A DNA stretch of 64,000 bases from Sphaerothrix epifaneia (GCF_042788235.1 NZ_JBHZOL010000088.1:59795-123794); one strand, 5' to 3'; positions 45,213-53,980 are shown, counted from the first letter of the stretch. Notes: generated by a model not told the origin, from the letters alone. Numbers and translations: made by a program.

Positions 45213-46154
45213 CTACTGAATTTTGCCAATTTCTCGAGCGACCTGCTCAATCTGGTCGTAGTTGCTGTTTTGAGTTTCAATAAATCGCTGAGCGCCAAAC
45301 AGCGCTAGGATTTCTTGGTGTTCTGGGTTGTTGGCGTCGAGGTTGAGCAAAGCTGCCTGCACCTTGGCCGCAAAGCCCTCACCGTACTCGGCGTCAACAG
45401 CCGGATTAATCACCCAGTGATAGTCATAGTAAGCCGGGGTACGCCAAATCACGTCTACCTGGCGGGTATCGATCGCCCCTTCTGCCAAGCGGGTTTGCCA
45501 AACTTGCTCATTGAGTACCCCCACTTCGTAGGTGCCTGCTTCCACCAGCTTGATGGTGGCATCATGATTTCCCGAAAAGCCGACCGATCCTTCAAAATCG
45601 CTCAACTCAACCCCAGCCTGCTTGAGAAAATACTGAGGCATTAACCGACCCGATGTGGAAGACTCGCTGCCAAAGGTAAAGGTATGGCCTTTGAGCTGCG
45701 CTAGGTCAGCCAGGTTACTGAAAGGGGTCAGCCCACTAGCGGCATTGGCGACAAAAACGCTGTGAAACTCGGCGTCAATTTCGCGCTGGGCGATCGCCGT
45801 TGCCCCAGCGACCTGTAACCGAGCTTGCACCCCCGTTAACCCCCCAAACCAAACCAAATCTAAGTCACCTACTTTGAAAGCTGTAACAGCGGCGGTGTAG
45901 TCAGTAACGGGCACATATTCAACGGCAACCCCTAGCTCGGCAGTGAGATAGTTAGCCAGCTTTGGATAGAGCCGCTGTAGCTTTTCAGGATCTTGATCAG
46001 GAATAGCGCTGACGGTGAAAGCTTCTACGCTGGCCGGGGTGGAGGCAGATCTATGGGTGGCTGATGGGTCTGAGTTAGTTGCGCAAGCTCCCCAGAGCAG
46101 GGAACTGCCCAATAATGCCAAAACGACAGATTTACGAAAACGGTTACCAGTCAT
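45213..46154 (-). CDS. PhnD-type periplasmic substrate-binding protein
   Basis: This lipoprotein-like binding protein (signal LALLGSSLLWGAC with Cys near residue 24) delivers a ligand to the fused permease. The N-terminal SAIPDQDPEKLQRLYPKLANYL, the VPVTDYTAAVTAFKVGDLDLVWFGG pocket and FTFGSESSTSGRLMPQYFL place it in the PhnD superfamily, in a branch that databases often call putative selenate-binding. The anion is therefore uncertain. The order binding protein, ATPase, permease forms one operon. No C-P lyase or phosphite dehydrogenase gene is nearby. Confidence 0.88.
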   Translation of the reverse strand: MTGNRFRKSVVLALLGSSLLWGACATNSDPSATHRSASTPASVEAFTVSAIPDQDPEKLQRLYPKLANYLTAELGVAVEYVPVTDYTAAVTAFKVGDLDLVWFGGLTGVQARLQVAGATAIAQREIDAEFHSVFVANAASGLTPFSNLADLAQLKGHTFTFGSESSTSGRLMPQYFLKQAGVELSDFEGSVGFSGNHDATIKLVEAGTYEVGVLNEQVWQTRLAEGAIDTRQVDVIWRTPAYYDYHWVINPAVDAEYGEGFAAKVQAALLNLDANNPEHQEILALFGAQRFIETQNSNYDQIEQVAREIGKIQ

Positions 46155-46341
46155 GTTCCTTGACAAACAATTTTGACCAACTTAGCCGCTAAGCCAGCGC
46201 CGACAGCGCTAGCTGGCTGGAGCTGAAAGGCTTACTGCGATTAGTAACTAGCTAGCTAAAACGCCTACATTTACCGGAGACTTGAATCCTTGCTAGCGTC
46301 ATGCCACCCTAAGGGGCGTTGTATCGTGGGGTGGGGTGGAC

Positions 46342-47079
46342 ATGTCATCCTCATGGTTTTATGCGTATCCGCAACTTGAAGCGGGTCTTTTAGTCAAACG
46401 CTATAAGCGCTTCTTTGCCGATATTGAACTGGATTCTGGCAGCCTGATCACGGCTCATTGCCCCAACACAGGCCCGATGACAGGTGTTTGTCAGGTTGGT
46501 AGCCGTGTTTTAGTTTCCCGCAGCCTGAATCCTAAGCGCAAGCTAGCATACACCTGGGAAGCAATCGAGGTCAACGACAGTCAGCCGACTTGGGTTGGAA
46601 TCAATACAGCTTTGCCCAACCGGGTTGTGCGAGCCGCTTTAGAAGCCAACCTGTGGCCGCAGCTAGAGCCTTACACAGCCATTAAAGCTGAGGTACCTTA
46701 TGGCCGCGATCGCAAAAGCCGCATCGACTTTTTGCTGCTGAATGAATTGGATCCGGCAGGGATGCCCACCTATGTGGAAGTTAAAAATACCACCTGGGCG
46801 CAGGGCAAACAAGCTTTGTTTCCAGATACGGTGACCACTCGTGGTCAAAAGCACTTGCGAGAACTCACAGCTTTGCCGCCTGACGCTAGAGCCGTAATGC
46901 TGTATTTCATCAATCGGGGAGACTGCCTAGAGTTTTCTCCTGGTGATAGCGCTGATCCAGCGTATGGGCAACTGCTGCGGCTGGCGATCGCGGCTGGGGT
47001 TGAAGTCTTGCCCTGTCGCTTTGAAATTACGCCTGTAGGCATTGCTTATCAGGGTTTGGCAAAGCTAAAACTGCCCTAG
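46342..47079 (+). CDS. sfsA: SfsA family DNA/RNA nuclease
   Basis: The protein (245 residues) has an N-terminal OB-like domain (LLVKRYKRFFADIELDSG, then AHCPNTGPMTGV) and a C-terminal nuclease-like domain with RIDFLLL and VEVKNTTW (the D-ExK-like core) and FPDTVTTRGQKHLREL. E. coli SfsA was named as a sugar-fermentation regulator; the PD-(D/E)XK core points to nuclease activity. Start taken at ATG 46342; the GTG two codons upstream at 46336 is also possible. A hairpin terminator overlaps its stop codon. Confidence 0.93.
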   Translation: MSSSWFYAYPQLEAGLLVKRYKRFFADIELDSGSLITAHCPNTGPMTGVCQVGSRVLVSRSLNPKRKLAYTWEAIEVNDSQPTWVGINTALPNRVVRAALEANLWPQLEPYTAIKAEVPYGRDRKSRIDFLLLNELDPAGMPTYVEVKNTTWAQGKQALFPDTVTTRGQKHLRELTALPPDARAVMLYFINRGDCLEFSPGDSADPAYGQLLRLAIAAGVEVLPCRFEITPVGIAYQGLAKLKLP

Positions 47080-47125
47080 CCAGAGTAAAGCGCGGCGTTT
47101 GCCTCAGTCTTTACTCCTCGGCTAG
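47076..47125 (+). terminator. Hairpin overlapping the sfsA stop codon
   Basis: Outer arms CTAGCC and GGCTAG and inner arms GAGTAAAG and CTTTACTC form one stem with small internal bulges. No T-run follows; a role in ending sfsA transcription is likely but not sure. Confidence 0.55.
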
Positions 47126-47210
47126 TGAGCAGGTTGCTCAGAACGCTAGCAGGAAAATTTACAAACGTCTGGAAATCGCCAGACTTTGCATTTCTTATTT
47201 TTTATCGGAG

Positions 47211-47284
47211 TTTTCCCCATGTATTCCACAGAGTTTCCACAGCTTTCCCCAAAGTTTTCCACAGGTTGTTTAGAGTTTTCCACA
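47211..47284 (+). promoter_or_regulatory. Array of six DnaA-box-like sites
   Basis: Six 9-mers in the same direction match or nearly match the cyanobacterial DnaA box TTTTCCACA. Two are exact (47255, 47276). TATTCCACA (47222) and GTTTCCACA (47233) differ by one base, TTTTCCCCA (47211) by one, and CTTTCCCCA (47243) by two. Starts are 11, 11, 10, 12 and 21 bases apart, close to one helical turn. The surrounding spacer 47080-47673 has no convincing gene; the short frames across the array are probably chance. Confidence 0.75.
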
Positions 47285-47673
47285 GGTTTTGACGCTGGCA
47301 TCAGAGTCTCACGGATTTCTTTGGATTTTTCAGGCAGGGCGAATTGTTTCTCAGGAAAGCAGCTTCTTCATAAAGTAATGTAAGCAAAAACTGTCTGAAA
47401 TACCTATTGCCTCGTAAACCTTGAGTTTATCTGAAGTTTATTGCAATACTTCGCAACATTGACAACCCTACCCCCCCATAGCGCACAATGATGCGACTAC
47501 CAGATGAAAGCGCTTCGCCCTCAGCTTGTGTTTTTGCTTCCCAGCTTCGGGAAAGGCACGAGTGCAGGCCAGTTTGGCGCTGATTTGGGCTGTCTGTCAA
47601 TCAGTGCCAACTTTAAAGCCATTGATTTATCTGCCTGAAAATTTGCTCCATGCCGTAACTTTTGAGGTTCCTG

Positions 47674-47874
47674 ATGAACACAACGATTAGCATCTTGGCC
47701 GAGATTCCTGAAGAACTGCACGAGTCCCTCAAGTGCTTTTTAGACACCCATCCCGCGTGGGATCAAGACCGGGTTTTCTCAGCTGCGCTCTCTCTTTTCT
47801 TGTTACAAAATAGCGACGGCGATCGCCGTGCTTCCCGTGTCTACCTAGATACGCTGTTCAACTACGCCGCGTAA
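47674..47874 (+). CDS. DUF2811 family small protein
   Basis: The 66-residue product reads TTISILAEIPEELHESLKCF, then PAWDQDRVFSAALSLFLLQN, matching the DUF2811 pattern, a helical domain seen in cyanobacteria with possible relation to ribbon-helix-helix folds. Its function is unknown. The ATG at 47674 has GAGG six bases upstream; the frame extends four codons further without support. Confidence 0.8.
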   Translation: MNTTISILAEIPEELHESLKCFLDTHPAWDQDRVFSAALSLFLLQNSDGDRRASRVYLDTLFNYAA

Positions 47875-47952
47875 ATTTGGCTATAGCGTTAAGGGCGATT
47901 GGTTAACCGTCCTTAACGTGACTCAAACCACTGATCGGACGTTGACCTTATT

Positions 47953-47981
47953 TTTTCTTTTAGAAATTTTCTTTTAGAAAT
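47953..47981 (+). repeat. AT-rich 14-bp direct repeat in the DUF2811/PHP spacer
   Basis: TTTTCTTTTAGAAA occurs twice in a row with a 14-base period, in a T-rich stretch. It could simply be promoter-region slippage. It is of interest because a strongly AT-rich element lies within 700 bases of the DnaA-box array. Confidence 0.6.
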
Positions 47982-48138
47982 ATTTTTTGACTGAGCACTT
48001 ATCCGTAGAAAGGTGTATCCAATTTGTCTGCAAGCTGGGTCTACAGGGCTGAATGATGAATAGAACAATTAAGCTGGTCGTTTTGCCAGTGCGGATATAG
48101 TATAAAAAAAGCGATAAGTCAACTTAGTTTATTTAATT

Positions 48139-48864
48139 ATGTCGGTTAATCCTGCCCTGGTTTCAACAGTGGCAGTGCAGGGCGCTCTGACACTTCGGCA
48201 AATTTTTGCAACTGTAGACGCTCAGAGCTGTCCCCATAGCTACAACTTTCACATGCATACGGTTTGCTCAGACGGGCAGCTAGAGCCAGAGGCGCTTGTG
48301 GAGCAGGCAATTTCGATCGGATTGGTAGAATATGCCATTACCGATCATCACAGCGTCAGCGGCTATAGTCGAGCCAAAGCTTGGCTAGAAGATTGGCAGT
48401 GGCGTCATCCTGCGTCCATTCGAGGCAAGTCTCGTCGCCGAGCAGCTCTGCCTCGCCTGTGGTCAGGCGTAGAGATTACAGCCCTGCTGCTAGAAACCGA
48501 GGTTCATATTCTTGGCTATGCCTTTGATATCGATCACCCTTCGATGCAGCCTTACTTACAAGGCTATAGTCGTCGCGACAGCGATCGCGCGGCTCAAAAA
48601 GTGATCGCAGCCATTCAGCAAGCCAATGGACTGGCCGTTTTAGCGCATCCTGCTCGCTATCGACGTTCTGCTGAGGAATTGATTCAGGCGGCAGCCCAAA
48701 TGGGCATTGATGGGGCAGAAGCCTATTATGCCTACGACAACCCCGCTCACTGGCGACCCAGTCCGGACAAAACGCGCACCGTCGAATATTTAGCCCGATC
48801 GCATGGCTTGCTACGCACCTGTGGTACCGATACGCATGGTAAAAGCCTACTGAAGCGGCTATAG
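48139..48864 (+). CDS. PHP-domain metal-dependent phosphoesterase
   Basis: The 241-residue protein has the PHP motifs in order: NFHMHTVCSDGQLEPEAL (about 36-53, HxH with the downstream D), YAITDHHSVSGY, GVEITALL, VLAHPARYRR, and a final TCGTDTHGKS. It lies in the YciV/TrpH-like group, which includes 3',5'-nucleoside bisphosphate phosphatases and RNase AM-type exonucleases. Exact activity is not known. It ends about 120 bases before a small gene on the other strand. Confidence 0.88.
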   Translation: MSVNPALVSTVAVQGALTLRQIFATVDAQSCPHSYNFHMHTVCSDGQLEPEALVEQAISIGLVEYAITDHHSVSGYSRAKAWLEDWQWRHPASIRGKSRRRAALPRLWSGVEITALLLETEVHILGYAFDIDHPSMQPYLQGYSRRDSDRAAQKVIAAIQQANGLAVLAHPARYRRSAEELIQAAAQMGIDGAEAYYAYDNPAHWRPSPDKTRTVEYLARSHGLLRTCGTDTHGKSLLKRL

Positions 48865-48986
48865 CTAGGCGCGTGGGTGTAGCGATAAGCCTATACAGCT
48901 TTACACAGTCATTTAAAGTCAACTTTCCCAGGCAGGTCAGCCTGGGAAGACATAGTTGCTATCAGCGGCGATCGCCTGATTAGCGG

Positions 48987-49103
48987 CTACTTGGGCAGGC
49001 TTTCAAAAAACATGAGTCCAATCAAACCCGCACTCATTAAAGCCATAATCAAACCCAAACCCAGCGCTTGACTAATCGCTGTACGGGATAAAGAAGCTTT
49101 CAT
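48987..49103 (-). CDS. 38-residue single-span membrane protein
   Basis: A short frame starting ATG at 49103: KASLSRTAISQALGLGLIM followed by ALMSAGLIGLMFFESLPK, i.e. one hydrophobic helix with a basic N-terminus. I compared it in mind with the small photosystem and cytochrome b6f subunits (PsaI, PsaM, PsbJ, PsbX, Psb30, PetM) and found no match. Gene status is plausible because the frame is clean and hydrophobic, but no strong ribosome binding site is seen. Confidence 0.45.
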   Translation of the reverse strand: MKASLSRTAISQALGLGLIMALMSAGLIGLMFFESLPK

Positions 49104-49307
49104 GTTATTTAGCTCACAAATTTAGATGAGAGCACAATAGCATTTGTTAAAGAGGCGCTACGGAAAGTGAATTAATGCTTCATAAAGTTAATACTTCGTT
49201 ACGTTATTGCCGCCAAGGCTGGCTTCGCCTGACTCGGCTCGGCTACTAGCTATTTGCTCAAAACATCTGCTCTAGACGGTAACGCCGACTTTGCCTCATC
49301 AACTTGC

Positions 49308-50504
49308 TTATTCTTCAGCCGCCTCGGTTGAAATGCCTTGCGAAAGCGCCTGAGGATCGGTGCAGTTAGCTTCGTTGTATCGCACGGGAATTAAGAATTG
49401 GTGGGCTTGGTAAGCTTCAGCCGCCGCAAAATCAACTTCTTCAACCACCTGCAAAGCTTTTTGGTTTAGCCCCGGATAGCCCGTACTTTTCAGCAAGACG
49501 GGAGCACTCGCCGCTTCTCCGGCAGGATTGGTTAAAATGCCTACTCTAGCCGCCGTCGGCGGGGTAGGCAGACAGATGCGTAACGGATAGGCAATGGGAA
49601 TTTCGGTGGCGGGCTGGAGGGGAAGTTCACTAATCTCTAGCTCGGCTTGGGTGTTAGAGAGCCAGTCAGCTAAAGCCGTTTCAGCCGCGGCTTCAGAGGT
49701 ACCTGATTCGCTGTAGGTATAGGCGGCTTGAAAGGCTTCTAATTCTGCTCTGAGGGGGTTGGCTTCATCCTGATCGGCTTCAGCTTGATCGGCTGGGTCG
49801 GCGCTGGCTTCTGAGCTAGAAAGCGATCGCGTTGAGCCATTTCTGTCGGTTCTCAGGTCGTCTGCACTTTGAGAAGGTCGAGTTGCAATTTGTAAGCTGT
49901 CAACGCCAACGGTGCGCCGCTCTAGTTCTGCTGGCGTAATTTCGTTGACGCCCTCGCTAGCAGAGCCGCGACTGGCCTGATTGCCAGGGGCTGGAGCCGT
50001 TGCCCCTGGACGAATTTGAGTCTGGCCGGAACGGGTTGTAGCTTGGGAGTTGCTGCGTCTTCCGGCTGTGCCGCCGCCTGAATAACCTGAGGGGTTGCCG
50101 CGTACGCTGGTATTGCCCAAAGGCGGATTGTAGTAAAACGGATTGGGAGGCGCTGATTGACCGTTTGAAAAGTAAGCGGTAGAGCCGGGTGAACGGCTAT
50201 TGGGCAATTGCAATTCCCCTAGTGAACCGGGCTGAGGTAGCAGTGAAAAAGTTGGGTTGGAAAAGTCTGGCAAGCGCTGTTGTTCTGCTGGCGATAGCTC
50301 CACCAACGGCACCGTGCGTTCGTCGCTTAAGGCTTCTGGCTCGGCTAAAGACGCCAGCGAAAACGACGTAAAGTGGGGAGACGCCGCAAACAAAATGCCG
50401 TGAATACCAACCGAAACGGCGGCGGCAATTCCTGTAGGTTGCCGCAGTGGCGCTAGCAATTTGCCGTACTTGACAGATTTAAGAGCAGATAATCGCGAAA
50501 ACAT
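49308..50504 (-). CDS. TonB-like protein with N-terminal membrane helix
   Basis: The 398-residue protein has one N-terminal helix (GIAAAVSVGIHGILFAASPHF), a long low-complexity periplasmic linker rich in Ser, Gly, Asn and Glu, and a C-terminal domain (from about 300) with GYPGLNQKALQVVEEVDF and FLIPVRYNEANC, resembling the TonB C-terminal fold. This would link an ExbBD-type motor to outer-membrane receptors. No exbB, exbD or receptor gene is beside it, so the role is inferred. Confidence 0.78.
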   Translation of the reverse strand: MFSRLSALKSVKYGKLLAPLRQPTGIAAAVSVGIHGILFAASPHFTSFSLASLAEPEALSDERTVPLVELSPAEQQRLPDFSNPTFSLLPQPGSLGELQLPNSRSPGSTAYFSNGQSAPPNPFYYNPPLGNTSVRGNPSGYSGGGTAGRRSNSQATTRSGQTQIRPGATAPAPGNQASRGSASEGVNEITPAELERRTVGVDSLQIATRPSQSADDLRTDRNGSTRSLSSSEASADPADQAEADQDEANPLRAELEAFQAAYTYSESGTSEAAAETALADWLSNTQAELEISELPLQPATEIPIAYPLRICLPTPPTAARVGILTNPAGEAASAPVLLKSTGYPGLNQKALQVVEEVDFAAAEAYQAHQFLIPVRYNEANCTDPQALSQGISTEAAEE

Positions 50505-50594
50505 AAGAATCGCTCGTCACCCCCGGTTGGCTTCCAACAAACCGACCTTAATTACCTTCAAAAAGTTGCCTTCACCACTGGCTAAATAACAGCT

Positions 50595-51317
50595 TTAGGT
50601 TGGTTTAACCTGCACAATGAGCAGCGAAAAGTAAGGCAACTTCAAATCTCGATACTGACTGAGACCAGCATAGATCACCTGATCCGATCTTGTGGCATTC
50701 TCAACAATAAAGCTGCGCTCTAAAAGCTGATGGGTTTGCAAGATAGACCAAACCGCAGCGTAAACTGAGCTGACTTTCATCAAAACAATAACATCTGCCC
50801 AAGCCAGCGCTTGCGTAATTTGGGTTGGGGCATAAAGTGCTGGGAGCACCGCCAGCTTTTGCGCTTGGATGGTTAACGGTATCCCTAGCGCAGCCGCAGC
50901 GGCTAAAGGTGAGCAAACCCCTGGTACAGCTTCGATTTGGCTTTGGGGATAGAGGTGCTGTAGCGTCTGAGCCAGATAGGTGAAGGTGCTGTAAAAACTG
51001 ATATCGCCTTCGCTAGCAAAGGCGACGTCTTGACCCTGCTGTAAATAGCCCCAAACCTGATGCGCCGCTTGCTGCCAAGCAGATTCTAGCTCAGCCTGGT
51101 TTTGCACGTAGGGAAAGGAGAGCGGTAACTGGCGCTGCTGGGGCGAAATCCATGAGGCGATCGCCCGCTGAGCGACCCCTAGTTGACCCTTGAGGCCAGC
51201 CGGAAACGCCACCACTGGCGCTGCTTGCAAATGGCGCAGCGCCTTTAGCGTTATGAGTTCTGGATCACCAGGGCCAATCCCAAGGCCGTAAAGGGTACCC
51301 AAGGAAGTTTGCGTCAT
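50595..51317 (-). CDS. cobI: Precorrin-2 C(20)-methyltransferase
   Basis: It methylates C-20 of precorrin-2 (or the cobalt form) with SAM in cobalamin synthesis. The protein (240 residues) begins TLYGLGIGPGDPELITLKAL, the SAM-methylase GxGPGDxxL motif, then DVAFASEGDISFYSTF near residue 96, IEAVPGVCSPLAAAAALGIPL, and DVIVLMKVSS. The frame extends to 51455, but that extension is the antisense of tRNA-Pro; the ATG at 51317 is the true start. Confidence 0.93.
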   Translation of the reverse strand: MTQTSLGTLYGLGIGPGDPELITLKALRHLQAAPVVAFPAGLKGQLGVAQRAIASWISPQQRQLPLSFPYVQNQAELESAWQQAAHQVWGYLQQGQDVAFASEGDISFYSTFTYLAQTLQHLYPQSQIEAVPGVCSPLAAAAALGIPLTIQAQKLAVLPALYAPTQITQALAWADVIVLMKVSSVYAAVWSILQTHQLLERSFIVENATRSDQVIYAGLSQYRDLKLPYFSLLIVQVKPT

Positions 51318-51386
51318 GAGTTTTGAATCAGCCGTACTGTTTAGAGCAAAGCAAGCTATACTTGAATACGAAAAATGTACAATGAA

Positions 51387-51460
51387 CGGGATGTAGCGCA
51401 GCTTGGTAGCGCGCCTGCTTTGGGAGCAGGATGTCGCAGGTTCAAATCCTGTCATCCCGA
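51387..51460 (+). tRNA. trnP: tRNA-Pro (anticodon UGG)
   Basis: A complete 74-nt cloverleaf. Acceptor stem CGGGATG pairs with CATCCCG plus discriminator A; D-arm GCGC/GCGC; anticodon stem CCTGC/GCAGG with loop TTTGGGA and anticodon TGG at 51421-51423; T-arm GCAGG TTCAAAT CCTGT. No CCA is encoded. It reads divergently from cobI. Confidence 0.97.
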
Positions 51461-51796
51461 TTAGTATTAACTAACGTTGAAATCATTCAAAGACTGCTAA
51501 CGACTTATAATTTCGCTAGTGCTGGGTTTTTCCTGAATTTTTTTAGTTGCCCTGGAAGTTAGAGTAGATAGCGGAAGGGGCATAAAGGGTGGAACTCTTG
51601 TTAGCATCCTGGGGTCAAGGGTTGAATGGAGTATCCACGAAACATTTTCAAAGAAATTTTGTTGGCCAAGGGCACAAAAAATGGCACTTCTCTCAATAGC
51701 CTCAATAGCTGAATTTTGAGAAATGGCCTAGTGAAAACTGCTTGTATTTGTTGTATTTGAGTTGAAACTACTTTGGTACGTTTACCAGGAGCTTTT
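51461..51796. other. Spacer between tRNA-Pro and the Tic22 gene
   Basis: No gene seen in 336 bases. The part nearest the Tic22 gene contains its ribosome binding site (AGGAG at 51786-51790). I see no clear terminator for the tRNA. Confidence 0.4.
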
Positions 51797-52531
51797 ATGA
51801 AATCGTTAGTTCAGCGGATTGCCACTCTAGGTTTGGTTGGAGGAACGTTGCTCGGCTCTCTTTTTATAGGGGGATTGCGGGCTTTAGCGCTTACCCAAGA
51901 GCAAATTGTAGATAAACTTTCAACCGTACCAGTCTTCATTATTGTAGATGGCGAGGGGCGATCGCTGATGGCCTCGGCCTCTAACGGTGGGGAAGCCGTT
52001 GAAGTGCCGCTCGTTTTTATTGATGGAGAAGGCGCAGAAGGCTTTTTAGAAAATGCCCAAGAAAATAACGAACCTTTTGCTGCAGAAGCGCGGGTAGCTT
52101 CCATCTGGCTGAGCGACTTATATACCCAGGCGCAAGCTCAAGGGGGCGAAACGGTTGATTTTGCCTATATTCCTGACTCGGAAGAATTAGAATCGGCTCA
52201 GGCCGAAGCGGGGGAAGAGTTTGCTGGCGTTCCCTTGTTTGTGGCTCGCATTAATGGGGGTTACTTGCCCGTTCAGCTTGGGGAAGAAACGTTGGTACCC
52301 ATGTTTTTCGCTAGAGAAGACCTGCAAGTATTAATTGACCAGTTTGAGCAACAAACCAACGGCGCTGAGGCCACCATTGAAGTCGAAGTTATTGCCTTAG
52401 AAGCGGTTCTTCAAAAAATGGAATCTCCTGATAATGAGGAGCTTAATCGCCTTTTAGAAGCTGTTAGGCTTTTCCCTGATTCTGAGGTAGTTGAGTTCAT
52501 TCGCGATCGCCAAGCTGAGTCTGGCAACTAG
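51797..52531 (+). CDS. Tic22-family protein
   Basis: The 244-residue protein has a signal peptide (ending near GLRALA, residue 31) and the Tic22 pattern: LTQEQIVDKLSTVPVFIIVD, then VPLVFIDGEGAEGFLENAQ, VASIWLSDLY, GVPLFVARINGGYL and VPMFFAREDLQVLIDQF. Chloroplast Tic22 is an intermembrane-space import factor. In cyanobacteria Tic22 acts in the periplasm (and thylakoid) as a chaperone for outer-membrane protein assembly. ATG at 51797 has AGGAG in place. A terminator follows. Confidence 0.92.
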   Translation: MKSLVQRIATLGLVGGTLLGSLFIGGLRALALTQEQIVDKLSTVPVFIIVDGEGRSLMASASNGGEAVEVPLVFIDGEGAEGFLENAQENNEPFAAEARVASIWLSDLYTQAQAQGGETVDFAYIPDSEELESAQAEAGEEFAGVPLFVARINGGYLPVQLGEETLVPMFFAREDLQVLIDQFEQQTNGAEATIEVEVIALEAVLQKMESPDNEELNRLLEAVRLFPDSEVVEFIRDRQAESGN

Positions 52532-52560
52532 GCGAACCTGAGTTTTCGCTAACTTTTTGA

Positions 52561-52596
52561 ACAGCAGGCACCCACCAGGGTGTCTGCTGTTATTTT
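52561..52596 (+). terminator. Rho-independent terminator after the Tic22 gene
   Basis: A 12-bp stem, ACAGCAGGCACC with GGTGTCTGCTGT (one G-T pair), followed by TATTTTT. Confidence 0.9.
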
Positions 52597-52729
52597 TGGC
52601 TCTGCTCAAGAAATATTAAGGGGGAAAGTAGCGAAGTCAGCCGTTTTATGAGGTTCTGTAAAGCTATGCGCCATTCCAGGAAGCATCAGAGGACAATAGC
52701 GCTAATGCCCGTCGTGACAAGGTTTTCTA

Positions 52730-53353
52730 ATGCGTATTTTTAATCGAGCGCCTCTGACTGAAGGAGAAACGCAAACCAAAATTCTACGGGCGGCGCAGCG
52801 TTTGTTTGCTCAAAAAGGGTACGGCGGCACCACAACGCGAGATTTAGCCCAAGCGGCAGGCGTAGCAGAAGGAACGTTGTTTCGTCACTTTGACAGTAAA
52901 AAAGCCATTTTAATTGAAGTGGCTACCCAGGGCTGGATTGAAATTTTGACCGATTTACTAACGGAACTGAGCGAAATGGCTAGCTACAAAGCCGTTGCTC
53001 AAGTGATGCGGCGGCGCATGCTGAGTTTACCGAGAAATTCAGACATGATGCGAGTGTGCTTTATGGAAGCGCAGTTTCATCCAGAGTTGCGAGAGCAAAT
53101 CCAGGCCGAAGTGATTGTCAAAATGACTGATGTAGCTGAAGCCTTTTTTCAAACCGCTATGGATCGCGGTACCTATCGACGTCTGAATCCCCGCGTGGTA
53201 GCCCGGATTTTTCTTGGCATGTTTACAGTTGCAGGCTTTAGCCAGATGACTTTGGCCGATGCCGCTTCTCCCCAAGATATGCAGGAACTTGCCGAAGGTT
53301 TGGCTGATATCTTCTTAAACGGCGTGCTGCCACGCCAGGAAAACGAGGCTTAA
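52730..53353 (+). CDS. TetR-family transcriptional regulator
   Basis: The 207-residue protein has an N-terminal helix-turn-helix, KGYGGTTTRDLAQAAGVAEGT followed by LFRHFDSKKAILIEV (about 31-70), and a helical ligand-binding domain. It should bind a palindromic operator and respond to a small molecule, but target and ligand are unknown. The HugZ-like gene converges on it; no transporter is beside it. Confidence 0.92.
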   Translation: MRIFNRAPLTEGETQTKILRAAQRLFAQKGYGGTTTRDLAQAAGVAEGTLFRHFDSKKAILIEVATQGWIEILTDLLTELSEMASYKAVAQVMRRRMLSLPRNSDMMRVCFMEAQFHPELREQIQAEVIVKMTDVAEAFFQTAMDRGTYRRLNPRVVARIFLGMFTVAGFSQMTLADAASPQDMQELAEGLADIFLNGVLPRQENEA

Positions 53354-53367
53354 TAGCTGACAGCGTT

Positions 53368-53865
53368 TTATGAGTTCCTTTTTGGCTCAGGTATGAGGTT
53401 TTCAAGGTGGTCAGGATCGACTTGGTAAGCCGCACCAAACCCCATCACAAAGCGACCGTCATAGGGCGTTAGCTGAAAAATCCGAAAGTCAGGCAGGCTG
53501 CGCAGCATTTCAATAATGTTGCCGAAACGCTGCTGAAAGCGATCGCAAAGCTGAGTCCAGCCAGTATTATCTTTGGCAACTAGCTGAGCAGTGCAGTCAT
53601 AGCTAAGTCGCTGACGCGCAAAAATTTGCACCGTTTTAGATTCATCTACAATCAGCAGGATGCTAGCTTTGCCGTTGGTTTGTAAGTTTTGCGTATGGCG
53701 AGACAAACCGCTGGTAAAAATAAAGAAGCGATACTGCTCGTCAACAATAAAGGGAGCATAGCTCGCATGAGGGCTACCGTCAGCGTTGAGGGTACTGAGC
53801 ATCAGGCTTTGCACTTCGCCGGGAAAACGCCGATAGGCCGCTAAAACCGACTCTAATTCAGGCAT
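53368..53865 (-). CDS. HugZ-family FMN-binding split-barrel protein
   Basis: The 165-residue protein is of the pyridoxamine 5'-phosphate oxidase-like HugZ branch. SLMLSTLNADGSPHASYAPF, ILLIVDESKTVQIFARQRLS and DFRIFQLTPYDGRFVMGFGAAY match. In pathogens HugZ members degrade heme; the cyanobacterial protein has an unknown cofactor and substrate. It ends 14 bases from the TetR gene, in the opposite direction. Confidence 0.88.
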   Translation of the reverse strand: MPELESVLAAYRRFPGEVQSLMLSTLNADGSPHASYAPFIVDEQYRFFIFTSGLSRHTQNLQTNGKASILLIVDESKTVQIFARQRLSYDCTAQLVAKDNTGWTQLCDRFQQRFGNIIEMLRSLPDFRIFQLTPYDGRFVMGFGAAYQVDPDHLENLIPEPKRNS

Positions 53866-53980
53866 AACTCACCTAAAAGTTAGATCAACTGGGCGTCAAG
53901 ATTCTATCGGTTTCTAGAGGCCAATCCGGACGCTATTGTTTACAGTAACAGCATTAAGAACTGTAAAAAGACCCCTTCTC

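Noticed and set aside
47186..47383. 65-codon frame across the DnaA-box array
   Set aside because: Its sequence (repeated FSTG, LSPKFS) is just the translation of the repeated TTTTCCACAG-like sites, with no ribosome site support.
51318..51455. N-terminal extension of the CobI frame beginning MTGFEPATSC
   Set aside because: It is the antisense translation of tRNA-Pro at 51387-51460, a well-known annotation artefact; CobI family sequence begins at 51317.
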